A stretch of 64,000 nt of DNA from Euonymus europaeus (taxonomy: Eukaryota; Streptophyta; Magnoliopsida; Celastrales; Celastraceae): positions 377,001 through 441,000 of the forward strand of contig OY756957.1 in assembly GCA_963580455.1 (NCBI GenBank). The letters run 5' to 3'. The first letter of the stretch is position 1; every line of letters starts with the position of its first letter. Below, piece after piece: positions 38,079 through 52,640 of this stretch. A program made the translations under genes and the position numbers. The notes under the pieces are model-generated. The model worked only from the letters and a program-made list of their open reading frames with translations, was not told where the DNA came from and ran no database searches.

Positions 38079-41000
38079 AGATATTGATTTCGGAACTCGT
38101 GCCTAGTTGGTCTCAGTTCTCCTAGTTAGCCGCGAAATGTGGTTTCTTTACGTAAACGGTTTTATGAATATCCGTTGACTCCGAGTTCTGAATTCGGTGA
38201 TTTTTAGCTTGATTTCACACTACTTTTCGAGCTCTACGATCCTGGCATTTCGGATATGGATTTCAGAACTCGTGGCTAGTTGGTCTTGTTTCACCTAGTT
38301 AGCCGCGAAATGTGGTTTCTTTACGTAAACGGTTTTATGAATATCCGTTGACTCCGAGTTTTGAATTCGGTGATTTTTAGCTTGATTTCACACTACTTTT
38401 CGAGCTCTACGATCCTGGAGTTTTGGATATTGATTTCAGAACTCGTGGCTAGTTGGTCTCGTTTCACCTAGTTAGCCGCGAAATGTGGTTTCTTTACGTA
38501 AACGGTTTTATGAATATCCGTTGACTCCGAGTTCTGAATTCGGTGATTTTTAGCTTGATTTCACACTAATTTTCGAGCTCTACGATCCTGGCGTTTTGGA
38601 TATTGATTTCAGAACTCGTGGCTAGTTGGTCTCGTTTCAACTAGTTAGCCGCGAAATGTGGTTTCTTTACGTAAACGGTTTTATGAATATCCGTTGACTC
38701 CGAGTTCTGAATTCGGTGATTTTTAGCTTGATTTCACACTAATTTTCGAGCACTACGATCCTGGCATTTCGGATATTGATTTCAGAACTCGTGGCTAGTT
38801 CGTCTCGTTTCACCTAGTTAGCCGCGAAATGTGGTTTCTTTACGTAAACGGTTTTATGAATATCCGTTGACTCCGAGTTCTGAATTCGGTGATTTTTAGC
38901 TTGATTTCACACTACTTTTCGAGCACTACGATCCTGGCATTTCGGATATTGATTTCAGAACTCGTGGCTAGTTCGTCTCGTTTCACCTAGTTAGCCGCGA
39001 AATGTGGTTTCTTTACGTAAACGGTTTTATGAATATCCGTTGACTCCGAGTTCTGAATTCGGTGATTTTTAGCTTGATTTCACACTACTTTTCGAGCTCT
39101 ACGATCCTGGCGTTTCGGATATTGATTTCAAAACTCGTGGCTAGTTGGTCTCGTTTCACCTAGTTAGCCGCGAAATGTGGTTTCTTTACGTAAACGGTTT
39201 TATGAATATCCGTTGACTCCGAGTTCTGAATTCGGTGATTTTTAGCTTGATTTCACACTACTTTTTGAGCTCTACAATCCTGGCGTTTCGGATTTTGATT
39301 TCAGAACTCGTGGCTAGTTGGTCTCGTTTCATCGAGTTAGCCGCGAAATATGATTTCTTTACGTAAACGGTTTTATGAATATCCGTTGACTCCGAGTTCT
39401 GAATTCGGTGATTTTTAGTTCGATTTCACACTACTTTTTTAGCTCTACGATCCTGGCGTTTCGGATTTTGATTTCAGAACTCGTGGCTAGTTGGTCTCGT
39501 TTCACCTAGTTAGCCGCGAAATGTGGTTTCTTTACGTAAACGGTTTTATGAATATCCGTTGACTCCGAGTTCTGAATTCGGTGATTTTTAGTTTGATTTC
39601 ACACTAATTTTCAAGCTCTACGATCCTGGCATTTCGGATATTGATTTCAAAACTCGTGGCTAGTTGGTCTCGTTTCACCTAGTTAGCCGCGAAATGTGGT
39701 TTCTTTACGTAAACGGTTTTATGAATATCCGTTGACTCCGAGTTCTGAATTCGGTGATTTTTAGCTTGATTTCACACTACTTTTTGAGCTCTACAATCTT
39801 TGCGTTTCGGATTTTGATTTCAGAACTCGTGGCTAGTTGGTCTCGTTTCATCGAGTTAGCCGCGAAATATGATTTCTTTACGTAAACGGTTTTATGAATA
39901 TCCGTTGACTCCGAGTTCTGAATTCGGTGATTTTTAGTTTGATTTCACACTACTTTTTTAGCTCTACGATCCTGGCATTTCGGATTTTGATTTCAGAACT
40001 CGTGGCTAGTTGGTCTCGTTTCACCTAGTTAGCCGCGAAATGTGGTTTCTTTACGTAAACGGTTTTATGAATATCCGTTGACTCCGAGTTCTGAATTCGG
40101 TGATTTTTAGATTGATTTCACACTAATTTTTGAGCTCTACGATCCTGGCGATTCGGATTTTGATTTCAAAACTCGTGGCTAGTTGGTCTCGTTTCACCGA
40201 GTTGGCCGCGAAATGTGGTTTCTTTACGTAAACGGTTTTATGAATATCCGTTGACTCCGAGTTCTGAATTCGGTGATTTTTAGCTTGATTACACACTAAT
40301 TTTTGAGCTCTACGATCCTGGCCTTTCGGATTTTGATTTCAGAACTCGTGGCTAGTTGGTCTCGTTTCACCTATTTAGCCGCGAAATGTGGTTTCTTTAC
40401 GTAAACGGTTTTATGAATATCCGTTGACTCCGAGTTCTGAATTCGGTGATTTTTAGTTAGATTTCACACTACTTTTTGAGCTCTACAATCCTGGCGTTTC
40501 GGATTTTGATTTCAGAACTCGAGGCTAGTTGGTCTCGTTTCACCGAGTTAGCCGCGAAATGTGGTTTCTTTACGTAAACGGTTTTATGAATATCCGTTGA
40601 CTCCGAGTTCTGAATTCGGTGATTTTTAGCTTGATTACACACTAATTTTCGAGCTCTACGATCCTGGCATTTCGGATATTGATTTCAAAACTCGTGGCTA
40701 GTTGGTCTCGTTTCACCTAGTTAGCCGCGAAATGTGGTTTCTTTACGTAAACGGTTTTATGAATATCCGTTGACTCCGAGTTCTGAATTCGGTGATTTTT
40801 AGCTTGATTTCACACTAATTTTCGAGCTCTACGATCCTGGCGTTTCGGATATTGATTTCAGAACTCGTGGCTAGTTGGTCTCGTTTCACCTAGTTAGCTG
40901 CGAAATGTGGTTTCTTTACGTAAACGGTTTTATGAATATCCGTTGACTCCGAGTTCTGAATTCGGTGATTTTTAGCTTGATTTCACACTACTTTTCGAGC

Positions 41001-43765
41001 TCTACGATCCTGGCGTTTCGGATTTTGATTTCAGAACTCGTGGCTAGTTGGTCTCGTTTCACCTAGTTAGCCGCGAAATGTGGTTTCTTTACGTAAACGG
41101 TTTTATGAATATCCGTTGACTCTGAGTTCTGAATTCGGTGATTTTTAGCTTGATTTCACACTAATTTTCGAGCTCTACGATCCTGGCCTTTCGGATATTG
41201 ATTTCAGAACTCGTGGCTAGTTGGTCTCGTTTCACCGAGTTAGCCGCAAAATGTGGTTTCTTTACGTAAACGGTTTTTTGAATATCAGTTGACTCCGAGT
41301 TCTGAATTCGGTGATATTTAGCTTGCTTTCACACTACTTTTCGAGCTCTACGATCCTGGCATTTCAGATATTGATTTCGGAACTCGTGCCTAGTTGGTCT
41401 CAGTTCACCTAGTTAGCCGCGAAATGTGGTTTCTTTACGTAAACGGTTTTATGAATATCCGTTGACTCCGAGTTCTGAATTCGGTGATTTTTAGCTTGAT
41501 TTCACACTACTTTTCGAGCTCTACGATCCTGGCATTTCGGATATGGATTTCAGAACTCGTGGCTAGTTGGTTTCGTTTCACCTAGTTAGCCGCGAAATGT
41601 GGTTTCTTTACGTAAACGGTTTTATGAATATCCGTTGACTCCGAGTTTTGAATTCGGTGATTTTTAGCTTGATTTCACACTACTTTTCGAGCTCTACGAT
41701 CCTGGAGTTTTGGATATTGATTTCAGAACTCGTGGCTAGTTGGTCTCGTTTCACCTAGTTAGCCGCGAAATGTGGTTTCTTTACGTAAACGGTTTTATGA
41801 ATATCCGTTGACTCCGAGTTCTGAATTCGGTGATTTTTAGCTTGATTTCACACTAATTTTCGAGCTCTACGATCCTGGCATTTCGGATATTGATTTCAGA
41901 ACTCGTGGCTAGTTGGTCTCGTCTCAACTAGTTAGCCGCGAAATGTGGTTTCTTTACGTAAACGGTTTTATGAATATCCGTTGACTCCGAGTTCTGAATT
42001 CGGTGATTTTTAGCTTGATTTCACACTAATTTTCGAGCTCTACGATCCTGGCATTTCGGATATTGATTTCAGAACTCGTGGCTAGTTCGTCTCGTTTCAC
42101 CAAGTTAGCCGCGAAATGTGGTTTCTTTACGTAAACGGTTTTATGAATATCCGTTGACTCCGAGTACTGAATTCGGTGATTTTTAGCTTGATTTCACACT
42201 ACTTTTCGAGCTCTACGATCCTGGCGTTTCGGATATTGATTTCAAAACTCGTGGCTAGTTGGTCTCGTTTCACCTAGTTAGCCGCGAAATGTGGTTTCTT
42301 TACGTAAACGGTTTTATGAATATCCGTTGACTCCGAGTTCTGAATTCGGTGATTTTTAGCTTGATTTCACACTACTTTTTGAGCTCTACAATCCTGGCGT
42401 TTCGGATTTTGATTTCAGAACTCGTGGCTAGTTGGTCTCATTTCATCGAGTTAGCCGCGAAATATGATTTCTTTACGTAAACGGTTTTATGAATATCCGT
42501 TGACTCCGAGTTCTGAATTCGGTGATTTTTAGTTTGATTTCACACTACTTTTTTAGCTCTAAGATCCTGGCGTTTCGGATTTTGATTTCAGAACTCGTGG
42601 CTAGTTGGTCTCGTTTCACCTAGTTAGCCGCGAAATGTGGTTTCTTTACGTAAACGGTTTTATGAATATCCGTTGACTCCGAGTTCTGAATTCGGTGATT
42701 TTTAGTTTGATTTCACACAAATTTTCGAGCTCTACGATCCTGGAATTTCGGATATTGATTTCAAAACTCGTGGCTAGTTGGTCTCGTTTCACCTAGTTAG
42801 CCGCGAAATGTGGTTTCTTTACGTAAACGGTTTTATGAATATCCGTTGACTCCGAGTTCTGAATTCGGTGATTTTTAGCTTGATTTCACACTACTTTTTG
42901 AGCTCTACAATCTTTGCGTTTCGGATTTTGATTTCAGAACTCGTGGCTAGTTGGTCTCGTTTCATCGAGTTAGCCGCGAAATATGATTTCTTTACGTAAA
43001 CGGTTTTATGAATATCCGTTGACTCCGAGTTCTGAATTCGGTGATTTTTAGTTTGATTTCACACTACTTTTTTAGCTCTACGATCCTGGCATTTCGGATT
43101 TTGATTTCAGAACTCGTGGCTAGTTGGTCTCGTTTCACCTAGTTAGCCGCGAAATGTGGTTTCTTTACGTAAACGGTTTTATGAATATCCGTTGACTCCG
43201 AGTTCTGAATTCGGTGATTTTTAGATTGATTTCACACTAATTTTTGAGCTCTACGATCCTGGCTATTCGGATTTTGATTTCAGAACTCGTGGCTAGTTGG
43301 TCTCGTTTCACCGAGTTGGCCGCGAAATGTGGTTTCTTTACGTAAACGGTTTTATGAATATCCGTTGACTCCGAGTTATGAATTCGGTGATTTTTAGCTT
43401 GATTACACACTAATTTTTGAGCTCTACGATCCTGGCCTTTCGGATTTTGATTTCAGAACTCGTGGCTAGTTGGTCTCGTTTCACCTATTTAGCCGCGAAA
43501 TGTGGTTTCTTTATGTAAACGGTTTTATGAATATCCGTTGACTCCGAGTTCTGAATTCGGTGATTTTTAGTTTGATTTCACACTACTTTTTGAGCTCTAC
43601 AATCCTGGCGTTTCGGATTTTGATTTCAGAACTCGTGGCTAGTTGGTCTCGTTTCACCGAGTTAGCCGCGAAATGTGGTTTCTTTACGTAAACGGTTTTA
43701 TGAATATCCGTTGACTCCGACTTCTGAATTCAGTGATTTTTAGCTTGATTACACACTAATTTTTG
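38079..43765 (+). repeat. 18/19-monomer duplication with one monomer gained or lost
   Basis: CGGAACTCGTGCC at 38,091 and 41,378 are 3,287 bp apart (19 x 173), but CTACAATCTTTGCG at 39,791 and 42,905 are 3,114 bp apart (18 x 173). The left copy has two consecutive monomers with GAGCACTACG (38,748 and 38,921), each followed by CTAGTTCGTCTCG. The right copy has only one CTAGTTCGTCTCG monomer (near 42,090). So one whole 173-bp monomer was duplicated in the left copy, or deleted from the right, after the block was copied. Confidence 0.8.
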
Positions 43766-46700
43766 AGCTCTACGATCCTGGCATTTCGGATTTTGATTTC
43801 AGAACTCGTGGCTAGTTGGTCTCGTTTCACCTATTTAGCCGCGAAATGTGGTTTCTTTACGTAAACGGTTTTATGAATATCCATTGACTCCGAGTTCTGA
43901 ATTCGGTGATTTTTAGCTTGATTTCACACTAATTTTCGAGCTCTACGATCCTGGCGTTTCGGATATTGATTTCAGAACTCGTGGCTAGTTGGTCTCGTTT
44001 CACCTAGTTAGCCGCGAAATGTGGTTTCTTTACGTAAACGGTTTTATGAATATCCGTTGACTCCGAGTTCTGAATTCGGTGATTTTTAGTTTGATTTCAC
44101 ACTAATTTTCGAGCTCTACGATCCTGGGGTTTCGGATATTGATTTCAAAACTCGTGGCTAGTTGGTCTCGTTTCACCTAGTTAGCCGCGAAATGTGGTTT
44201 CTTTACGTAAACGGTTTTATGAATATCCGTTGACTCCGAGTTCTGAATTCGGTGATTTTTAGCTTGATTTCACACTACTTTTTGAGCTCTACAATCCTGG
44301 CGTTTCGGATTTTGATTTCAGAACTCGTGGCTAGTTGGTCTCGTTTCATCGAGTTAGCCGCGAAATATGATTTCTTTACGTAAACGGTTTTATGAATATC
44401 CGTTGACTCCGAGTTCTGAATTCGGTGATTTTTAATTTGATTTCACACTACTTTTTTAGCTCTACGATCCTGGCATTTCGGATTTTGATTTTAGAACTCG
44501 TGGCTAGTTGGTCTCGTTTCATCGAGTTAGCCGCGAAATGTGGTTTCTTTACGTAAACGGTTTTATGAATATCCATTGACTCCGAGTTCTGAATTCGGTG
44601 ATTTTTAGTTTGATTTCACACTACTTTTTGAGCTCTACGATCCTGGCATTTCGGATTTTGATTTCAGAACTCGTGGCTACTTGGTCTCGTTTCACCGAGT
44701 TAGCCGCGAAATGTGGTTTCTTTACGTAAACGGTTTTATGAATATCCGTTGACTCCGAGTTCTGAATTCGGTGATTTTTAGCTTGATTTCACACTACTTT
44801 TTTAGCTCTACGATCCTGGCATTTCGGATTTTGATTTCAGAACTCGTGGCTAGTTGGTCTCGTTTCACCTAGTTAGCCGCGAAATGTGGTTTCTTTACGT
44901 AAACGGTTTTATGAATATCCGTTGACTCCGAGTTCTGAATTCGGTGATTTTTAGTTTGATTTCACACTAATTTATGAGCTCTACGATCCTGGCGTTTCGG
45001 ATTTTGATTTCAGAACTCGTGGCTAGTTGGTCTCGTTTCACCGAGTTAGCCGCGAAATGTGGTTTCTTTACGTAAACGGTTTTATGAATATCCGTTGACT
45101 CCGAGTTCTGAATTCGGTGATTTTTAGCTTGATTACACACTAATTTTTGAGCTCTACGATCCTGGCCTTTCGGATTTTGATTTCAGAACTCGTGGCTAGT
45201 TGGTCTCGTTTCACCTATTTAGCCGCGAAATGTGGTTTCTTTACGTAAACGGTTTTATGAATATCCGTTGACTCCGAGTTCTGAATTCGGTGATTTTTAG
45301 TTTGATTTCACACTACTTTTTGAGCTCTACGATCCTGGCGTTTCGGATTTTGATTTCAGAACTCGTGGCTAGTTGGTCTCGTTTCACCGAGTTAGCCGCG
45401 AAATGTGGTTTCTTTACGTAAACGGTTTTATGAATATCCGTTGACTCCGAGTTCTGAATTCGGTGATTTTTAGCTTTATTTCACACTAATTTTCGAGCTC
45501 TACGATCCTGGCGTTTCGGATATTGATTTCAGAACTCGTGGCTAGTTGGTCTCGTTTCACCTAGTCAGCCGCGAAATGTGGTTTCTTTACGTAAACGGTT
45601 TTATGAATATCAGTTGACTCCGAGTTCTGAATTCGGTGATTTTTAGCTTGATTTCACACTACTTTTTGAGCTCTACGATCCTGGCGTTTCGGATTTTGAT
45701 TTTAAAACCCGTGGCTAGTTGGTCTCGTTTCACCTATTTAGCCGCGAAATGTGGTTTCTTTACGTAAACGGTTTTATGAATATCCGTTGACTCCGAGTTC
45801 TGAATTCGGTGATTTTTAGCTTGATTTCACACTAATTTTCGAGCTCTACGATCCTGGCGTTTCGGATTTTGATTTCAGAACTCGTGGCTAGTTGGTCTCG
45901 TTTCACCGAGTTAGCCGCGAAATGTGGTTTCTTTACGTAAACGGTTTTATGAATATCCGTTGACTCCGAGTTCTGAATTCGGTGATTTTTAGCTTTATTT
46001 CACACTAATTTTCGAGCTCTACGATCCTGGCGTTTCGGATATTGATTTCAGAACTCGTGGCAAGTTGGTCTCGTTTCACCTAGTTAGCCGCGAAATGTGG
46101 TTTCTTTACGTAAACGGTTTTATGAATATCCGTTGACTCCGAGTTCTGAATTCGGTGATTTTTAGCTTGATTTCACACTACTTTTCGAGCTCTACGATCC
46201 TGGCATTTCGGATATTGATTTCATAACTCGTGGCTAGTTGGTCTCGTTTCACCTAGTTAGCCGCGAAATGTGGTTTCTTTACGTAAACGGTTTTATGAAT
46301 ATCCGTTGACTCCGAGTTCTGAATTCGGTGATTTTTAGCTTGATTTCACACTACTTTTTGAGCTCTACAATCCTGGCGTTTCGGATTTTGATTTCAGAAC
46401 TCGTGGCTAGTTGGTCTCGCTTCACCCAGTTAGCCGCGAAATGTGGTTTCTTTACGTAAACGGTTTTATGAATATCCGTTGACTCCGAGTTCTGAATTCA
46501 GTGATTTTTAGCTTGATTTCACACTAATTTTTGAGCTCTACGATCATGGCATTTCGGATATTGATTTCAGAACTCGTGGCTAGTTGGTCTCGTTTCTCCC
46601 AGTTAGCCGCGAAATGTGGTTTCTTTACGTAAACGGTTTTATGAATATCCGTTGACTTCTAGTTCTGAATTCGGTGATTTTTAACTTGATTTCACACTAC

Positions 46701-47199
46701 TTTTTGAGCTCTACGATCCTGGCGTTTCGGATTTTGATTTTAAAACTCGTGGCTAGTTGGTCTCGTTTCACCTATTTAGCCGCGAAATATGGTTTCTTTA
46801 CGTAAACGGTTTTATGAATATCCGTTGACTCCGAGTTCTGAATTCGGTGATTTTTAGCTTGATTTCACACTAATTTTCGAGCTCTACGATCCTGGCATTT
46901 CGGATTTTGATTTCAGAACTCGTGGCTAGCTGGTCTCGTTTCACATAGTTAGCCGCGAAATGTGGTTTCTTTACGTAAACGTTTTTATGAATATCCGTTG
47001 ACTACGAGTTCTGAATTCGGTGATTTTTAAATTGATTTCACACTAATTTTCGAGCTCTACGATCCTGGCGTTTCGGATATTGATTTCAGAACTCGTGGCT
47101 AGTTGGTCTCGTTTCACCTAGTTTGCCGCGAAATGTGGTTTCTTTACGTAAACGGTTTTATGAATATCCGTTGACTCCGAGTTCTGAATTCGGTGATTT

Positions 47200-48800
47200 T
47201 TAGCTTGATTTCACACTACTTTTTGAGCTCTACAATCCTGGCGTTTCGGATTTTGATTTCAGAACTCGTGGCTAGTTGGTCTCGTTTCATCGAGTTAGCC
47301 GCGAAATATGATTTCTTTACGTAAACGGTTTTATGAATATCCGTTGACTCCGAGTTCTGAATTCGGTGATTTTTAGTTTGATTTCACACTACTTTTTTAG
47401 CTCTACGATCCTGGTGTTTCGGATTTTGATTTCAGAACTCGTGGCTAGTTGGTCTCGTTTCACCTAGTTAGCCGCGAAATGTGGTTTCTTTACGTAAACG
47501 GTTTTATGAATATCCGTTGACTCCGAGTTCTGAATTCGGTGATTTTTAGTTTGATTTCACACTAATTTTCGAGCTCTACGATCCTGGCGTTTCGGATATT
47601 GATTTCAAAACTCGTGGCTAGTTGGTCTCGTTTCACCTAGTTGGCCGCGAAATGTGGTTTCTTTACATAAACGGTTTTATGAATATCCGTTGACTCCGAG
47701 TTCTGAATTCGGTGATTTTTAGCTTGATTTCACACTACTTTTTGAGCTCTACAATCCTGGCGTTTCGGATTTTGATTTCAGAACTCTTGGCTAGTTGGTC
47801 TCGTTTCATCGAGTTAGCCGCGAAATATGATTTCTTTACGTAAACGGTTTTATGAATATCCGTTGACTCCGAGTTCTGAATTCGGTGATTTTTAGCTTGA
47901 TTTCACACTACTTTTCGAGCTCTACGATCCTGGCATTTCGGATATTGATTTCAAAACTCGTGGCTAGTTGGTCTCGTTTCACCTAGTTAGCCGCGAAATG
48001 TGGTTTCTTTACGTAAACGGTTTTATGAATATCCGTTGACTCCGAGTTCTGAATTCGGTGATTTTTAGCTTGATTTCACACTACTTTTTGAGCTCTACAA
48101 TCCTGGCGTTTCGGATTTTGATTTCAGAACTCGTGGCTAGTTGGTCTCGTTTCATCGAGTTAGCCGCGAAATATGATTTCTTTACGTAAACGGTTTTATG
48201 AATATCCGTTGACTCCGAGTTCTGAATTCGGTGATTTTTAGTTTGATTTCACACTACTTTTTTAGCTCTACGATCCTAGCGTTTCGGATTTTGATTTCAG
48301 AACTCGTGGCTAGTTGGTCTCGTGTTACCTAGTTAGCCGCGAAATGTGGTTTCTTTACGTAAACGGTTTTATGAATATCCGTTGACTCCGAGTTCTGAAT
48401 TCGGTGATTTTTAGTTTGATTTCACACTAATTTTCGAGCTCTACGATCCTGGCGTTTCGGATATTGATTTCAAAACTCGTGGCTAGTTGGTCTCATTTCA
48501 CCTAGTTGGCCGCGAAATGTGGTTTCTTTACGTAAACGGTTTTATGAATATCCGTTGACTCCGAGTTCTGAATTCGGTGATTTTTAGCTTGATTTCACAC
48601 TACTTTTTGAGCTCTACAATCCTGGCGTTTCGGATTTTGATTTCAGAACTCGTGGCTAGTTGGTCTCGTTTCATCGAGTTAGCCGCGAAATATGATTTCT
48701 TTACGTAAACGGTTTTATGAATATCCGTTGACTCCGAGTTCTGAATTCGGTGATTTTTAGTTTGATTTCACACTACTTTTTTAGCTCTACGATCCTGGCG
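47200..48800 (+). repeat. 5-monomer repeat with AAATATGATT monomers (period 865 bp)
   Basis: GCGAAATATG followed by ATTTC occurs at 47,301, 47,820 and 48,166; the first and third are 865 bp apart (5 x 173), the first and second 519 bp (3 x 173). The neighbouring TTTTTTAGCTC monomer and the GATATTGATTTCAAAAC monomer follow in the same order. The same pair of variants occurs earlier at about 39.35, 39.87, 42.46, 42.98 and 44.36 kb. Confidence 0.65.
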
Positions 48801-51749
48801 TTTCGGATTTTGATTTCAGAACTCGTGGCTAGTTGGTCTCGTTTCACCTAGTTAGCCGCGAAATGTGGTTTCTTTACGTAAACGGTTTTATGAATATCCG
48901 TTGACTCCGAGTTCTGAATTCGGTGATTTTTAGTTTGATTTCACACTAATTTATGAGCTCTACGATCCTGGCGTTTCGGATTTTGATTTCAGAACTCGTG
49001 GCTAGTTGGTCTCGTTTCACCGAGTTAGCCGCGAAATGTGGTTTCTTTACGTAAACGGTTTTATGAATATCCGTTGACTCCGAGTTCTGAATTCGGTGAT
49101 TTTTAGCTTGATTACACACTAATTTTTGAGCTCTACGATCCTGGCCTTTCGGATTTTGATTTTAAAACCCGTGGCTAGTTGGTCTCGTTTCACCTATTTA
49201 GCCGTGAAATGTGGTTTCTTTACGTAAACGGTTTTATGAATATCCGTTGACTCCGAGTTCTGAATTCGGTGATTTTTAGTTTGATTTCACACTACTTTTT
49301 GAGCTCTACGATCCTGGCGTTTCGGATTTTGATTTCAGAACTCGTGGCTAGTTGGTCTCGTTTCACCGAGTTAGCCGCGAAATGTGGTTTCTTTACGTAA
49401 ACGGTTTTATGAATATCCGTTGACTCCGAGTTCTGAATTCGGTGATTTTTAGCTTGATTACACACTAATTTTTGAGCTCTACGATCCTGGAATTTCGGAT
49501 TTTGATTTCAGAACTCGTGGCTAGTTGGTCTCGTTTCACATATTTAGCCGCGAAATGTGGTTTCTTTACGTAAACGGTTTTATGAATATCCGTTGACTCC
49601 GAGTTCTGAATTCGGTGATTTTTAGCTTTATTTCACACTAATTTTCGAGCTCTACGATCCTGGCGTTTCAGATATTGATTTCAGAACTCGTGGCAAGTTG
49701 GTCTCGTTTCACCTAGTTAGCCGCGAAATGTGGTTTCTTTACGTAAACGGTTTTATGAATATCCGTTGACTTCGAGTTCTGAATTCGGTGATTTTTAACT
49801 TGATTTCACACTACTTTTTGAGCTCTACGATTCTGGCGTTTCGGATTTTGATTTTAAAACCCGTGGCTAGTTGGTCTCGTTTCACCTATTTAGCCGCGAA
49901 ATGTGGTTTCTTTACGTAAACGGTTTTATGAATATCCGTTGACTCCGAGTTCTGAATTCGGTGATTTTTAGCTTGATTTCACACTAATTTTCGAGCTCTA
50001 CGATCCTGGCGTTTCGGATTTTGATTTCAGAACTCGTGGCTAGTTGGTCTCGTTTCACCGAGTTAGCCGCGAAATGTGGTTTCTTTACGTAAACGGTTTT
50101 ATAAATATCCGTTGACTCCGAGTTCTGAATTCGGTGATTTTTAGCTTTATTTCACACTAATTTTCGAGCTCTTCGATCCTGGCGTTTCGGATATTGATTT
50201 CAGAACTCGTGGCAAGTTGGTCTCGTTTCACCTAGTTAGCCGCGAAATGTGGTTTCTTTACGTAAACGGTTTTATGAATATCCGTTGACTCCGAGTTCTG
50301 AATTCGGTGATTTTTAGTTTGATTTCACACTACTTTTTGAGCTCTACAATCCTGGCGTTTCGGATTTTGATTTCAGAACTCGTGGCTAGTTGGTCTCGTT
50401 TCACCGAGTTAGCCGCGAAATGTGGTTTCTTTACGTAAACGGTTTTATGAATATCCGTTGACTCCGAGTTCTGAATTCGGTGATTTTTAGCTTGATTTCA
50501 CACTAATTTATGAGCTCTACGATCCTGGCGTTTCGGATTTTGATTTCAGAACTCGTGGCTAGTTGGTCTCGTTTCACCGAGTTAGCCGCGAAATGTGGTT
50601 TCTTTACGTAAACGGTTTTATGAATATCCGTTGACTCCGAGTTCTGAATTCGGTGATTTTTAGCTTGATTACACACTAATTTTTGAGCTCTACGATCCTG
50701 GCCTTTCGGATTTTGATTTCAGAACTCGTGGCTAGTTGGTCTCGTTTCACCTATTTAGCCGCGAAATGTGGTTTCTTTACGTAAACGGTTTTATGAATAT
50801 CCGTTGACTCCGAGTTCTGAATTCGGTGATTTTTAGTTTGATTTCACACTACTTTTTGAGCTCTACAATCCTGGCGTTTCGGATTTTGATTTCAGAACTC
50901 GTGGCTAGTTGGTCTCGTTTCACCGAGTTAGCCGCGAAATGTGGTTTCTTTACGTAAACGGTTTTATGAATATCCGTTGACTCCGAGTTCTGAATTCGGT
51001 GATTTTTAGCTTGATTACACACTAATTTTTGAGCTCTACGATCCTGGAATTTCGGATTTTGATTTCAGAACTCGTGGCTAGTTGGTCTCGTTTCACCTAT
51101 TTAGCCGCGAAATGTGGTTTCTTTACGTAAACGGTTTTATGAATATCCGTTGACTCCGAGTTCTGAATTCGGTGATTTTTAGCTTTATTTCACACTAATT
51201 TTCGAGCTCTTCGATCCTGGCGTTTCGGATATTGATTTCAGAACTCGTGGCAAGTTGGTCTCGTTTCACCTAGTTAGCCGCGAAATGTGGTTTCTTTACG
51301 TAAACGGTTTTATGAATATCCGTTGACTTCGAGTTCTGAATTCGGTGATTTTTAACTTGATTTCACACTACTTTTTGAGCTCTACGATCCTGGCGTTTCG
51401 GATTTTGATTTTAAAACCCGTGGCTAGTTGGTCTCGTTTCACCTATTTAGCCGCGAAATGTGGTTTCTTTACGTAAACGGTTTTATGAATATCCGTTGAC
51501 TCCGAGTTCTGAATTCGGTGATTTTTAGCTTGATTTCACACTAATTTTCGAGCTCTACGATCCTGGCGTTTCGGATTTTGATTTCAGAACTCGTGGCTAG
51601 TTGGTCTCGTTTCACCGAGTTAGCCGGGAAATGTGGTTTCTTTACGTAAACGGTTTTATGAATATCCGTTGACTTCGAGTTCTGAATTCGGTGATTTTTA
51701 GCTTTATTTCACACTAATTTTCGAGCTCTACGATCCTGGCGTTTCGGAT

Positions 51750-52640
51750 ATTGATTTCAGAACTCGTGGCAAGTTGGTCTCGTTTCACCTAGTTAGCCGC
51801 GAAATGTGGTTTCTTTACGTAAACGGTTTTATGAATATCCGTTGACTCCGAGTTCTGAATTCGATGATTTTTAGCTTGATTTCACACTACTTTTCGAGCT
51901 CTACGATCCTGGCGTTTCGGATATTGATTTCATAACTCGTGGCTAGTTGGTCTCGTTTCACCTAGTTAGCCGCGAAATGTGGTTTCTTTACGTAAACGGT
52001 TTTATGAATATCCGTTGACTCCGAGTTCTGAATTCGGTGATTTTTAGCTTGATTTCACACTACTTTTTGAGCTCTACAATCCTGGCGTTTCGGATTTTGA
52101 TTTCAGAACTCGTGGCTAGTTGGTCTCGCTTCACCCAGTTAGCCGCGAAATGTGGTTTCTTTACGTAAACGGTTTTATGAATATCCGTTGACTCCGAGTT
52201 CTGAATTCAGTGATTTTTAGCTTGATTTCACACTAATTTTTGAGCTCTACGATCATGGCATTTCGGATTTTGATTTCGGAACTCGTGGCTAGTTGGTCTC
52301 GTTTCACCTAGTTAGTCGCGAAATGTGGTTTCTTTACGTAAACGGTTTTATGAATATCCGTTGACTCCGAGTTCTGAATTCGGTGATTTTTAGCTTGATT
52401 TCACACTACTTTTTGAGCTCTACAATCCTGGCGTTTCGGATATTGATTTCAGAACTCGTGGCTAGTTGGTCTCGTTTCTCCCAGTTAGCCGCGAAATGTG
52501 GTTTCTTTACGTAAACGGTTTTATGAATATCCGTTGACTTCGAGTTCTGAATTCAGTGATTTTTAACTTGATTTCACACTACTTTTTGAGCTCTACGATC
52601 CTGGCGTTTCGGATTTTGATTTTAAAACTCGTGGCTAGTT
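51750..52640 (+). repeat. Block shared with 62.1-63.0 kb (60 monomers apart)
   Basis: TTCGATGATTTTTAGC, TTTCATAACTCG, TCTCGCTTCACCCAG, GATCATGGCATTTCGG with GATTTCGGAACTC, and TTTCTCCCAG follow in order here and again near 62,130-62,980. The offset is 10,373 bp, which is 60 x 173 minus the 7-bp deletion at 59.49 kb. A related run lies at about 46.2-46.7 kb (TTGGTCTCGC at 46,411 and 52,120, 33 monomers apart). Small differences exist, for example GTTAGTCGCG near 52,315 against GTTAGCCGCG. Confidence 0.75.

Larger units (their letters stand above)
30600..45400 (+). repeat. Domain II of the array (GGATATTG / CTAGTTGG monomers)
   Basis: Most monomers have A at phase 6 (GGATATTG), T at phase 31 (CTAGTTGG), and TACGATCC near phase 158. 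A minor class with TTTCATCGAG, AAATATGATTTC and ACTTTTTTAGC starts near 39.3 kb and continues to about 48.8 kb. Repeats with periods of 7, 10 and 18/19 monomers are visible. Both ends are gradual, so the limits are estimates. Confidence 0.65.
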
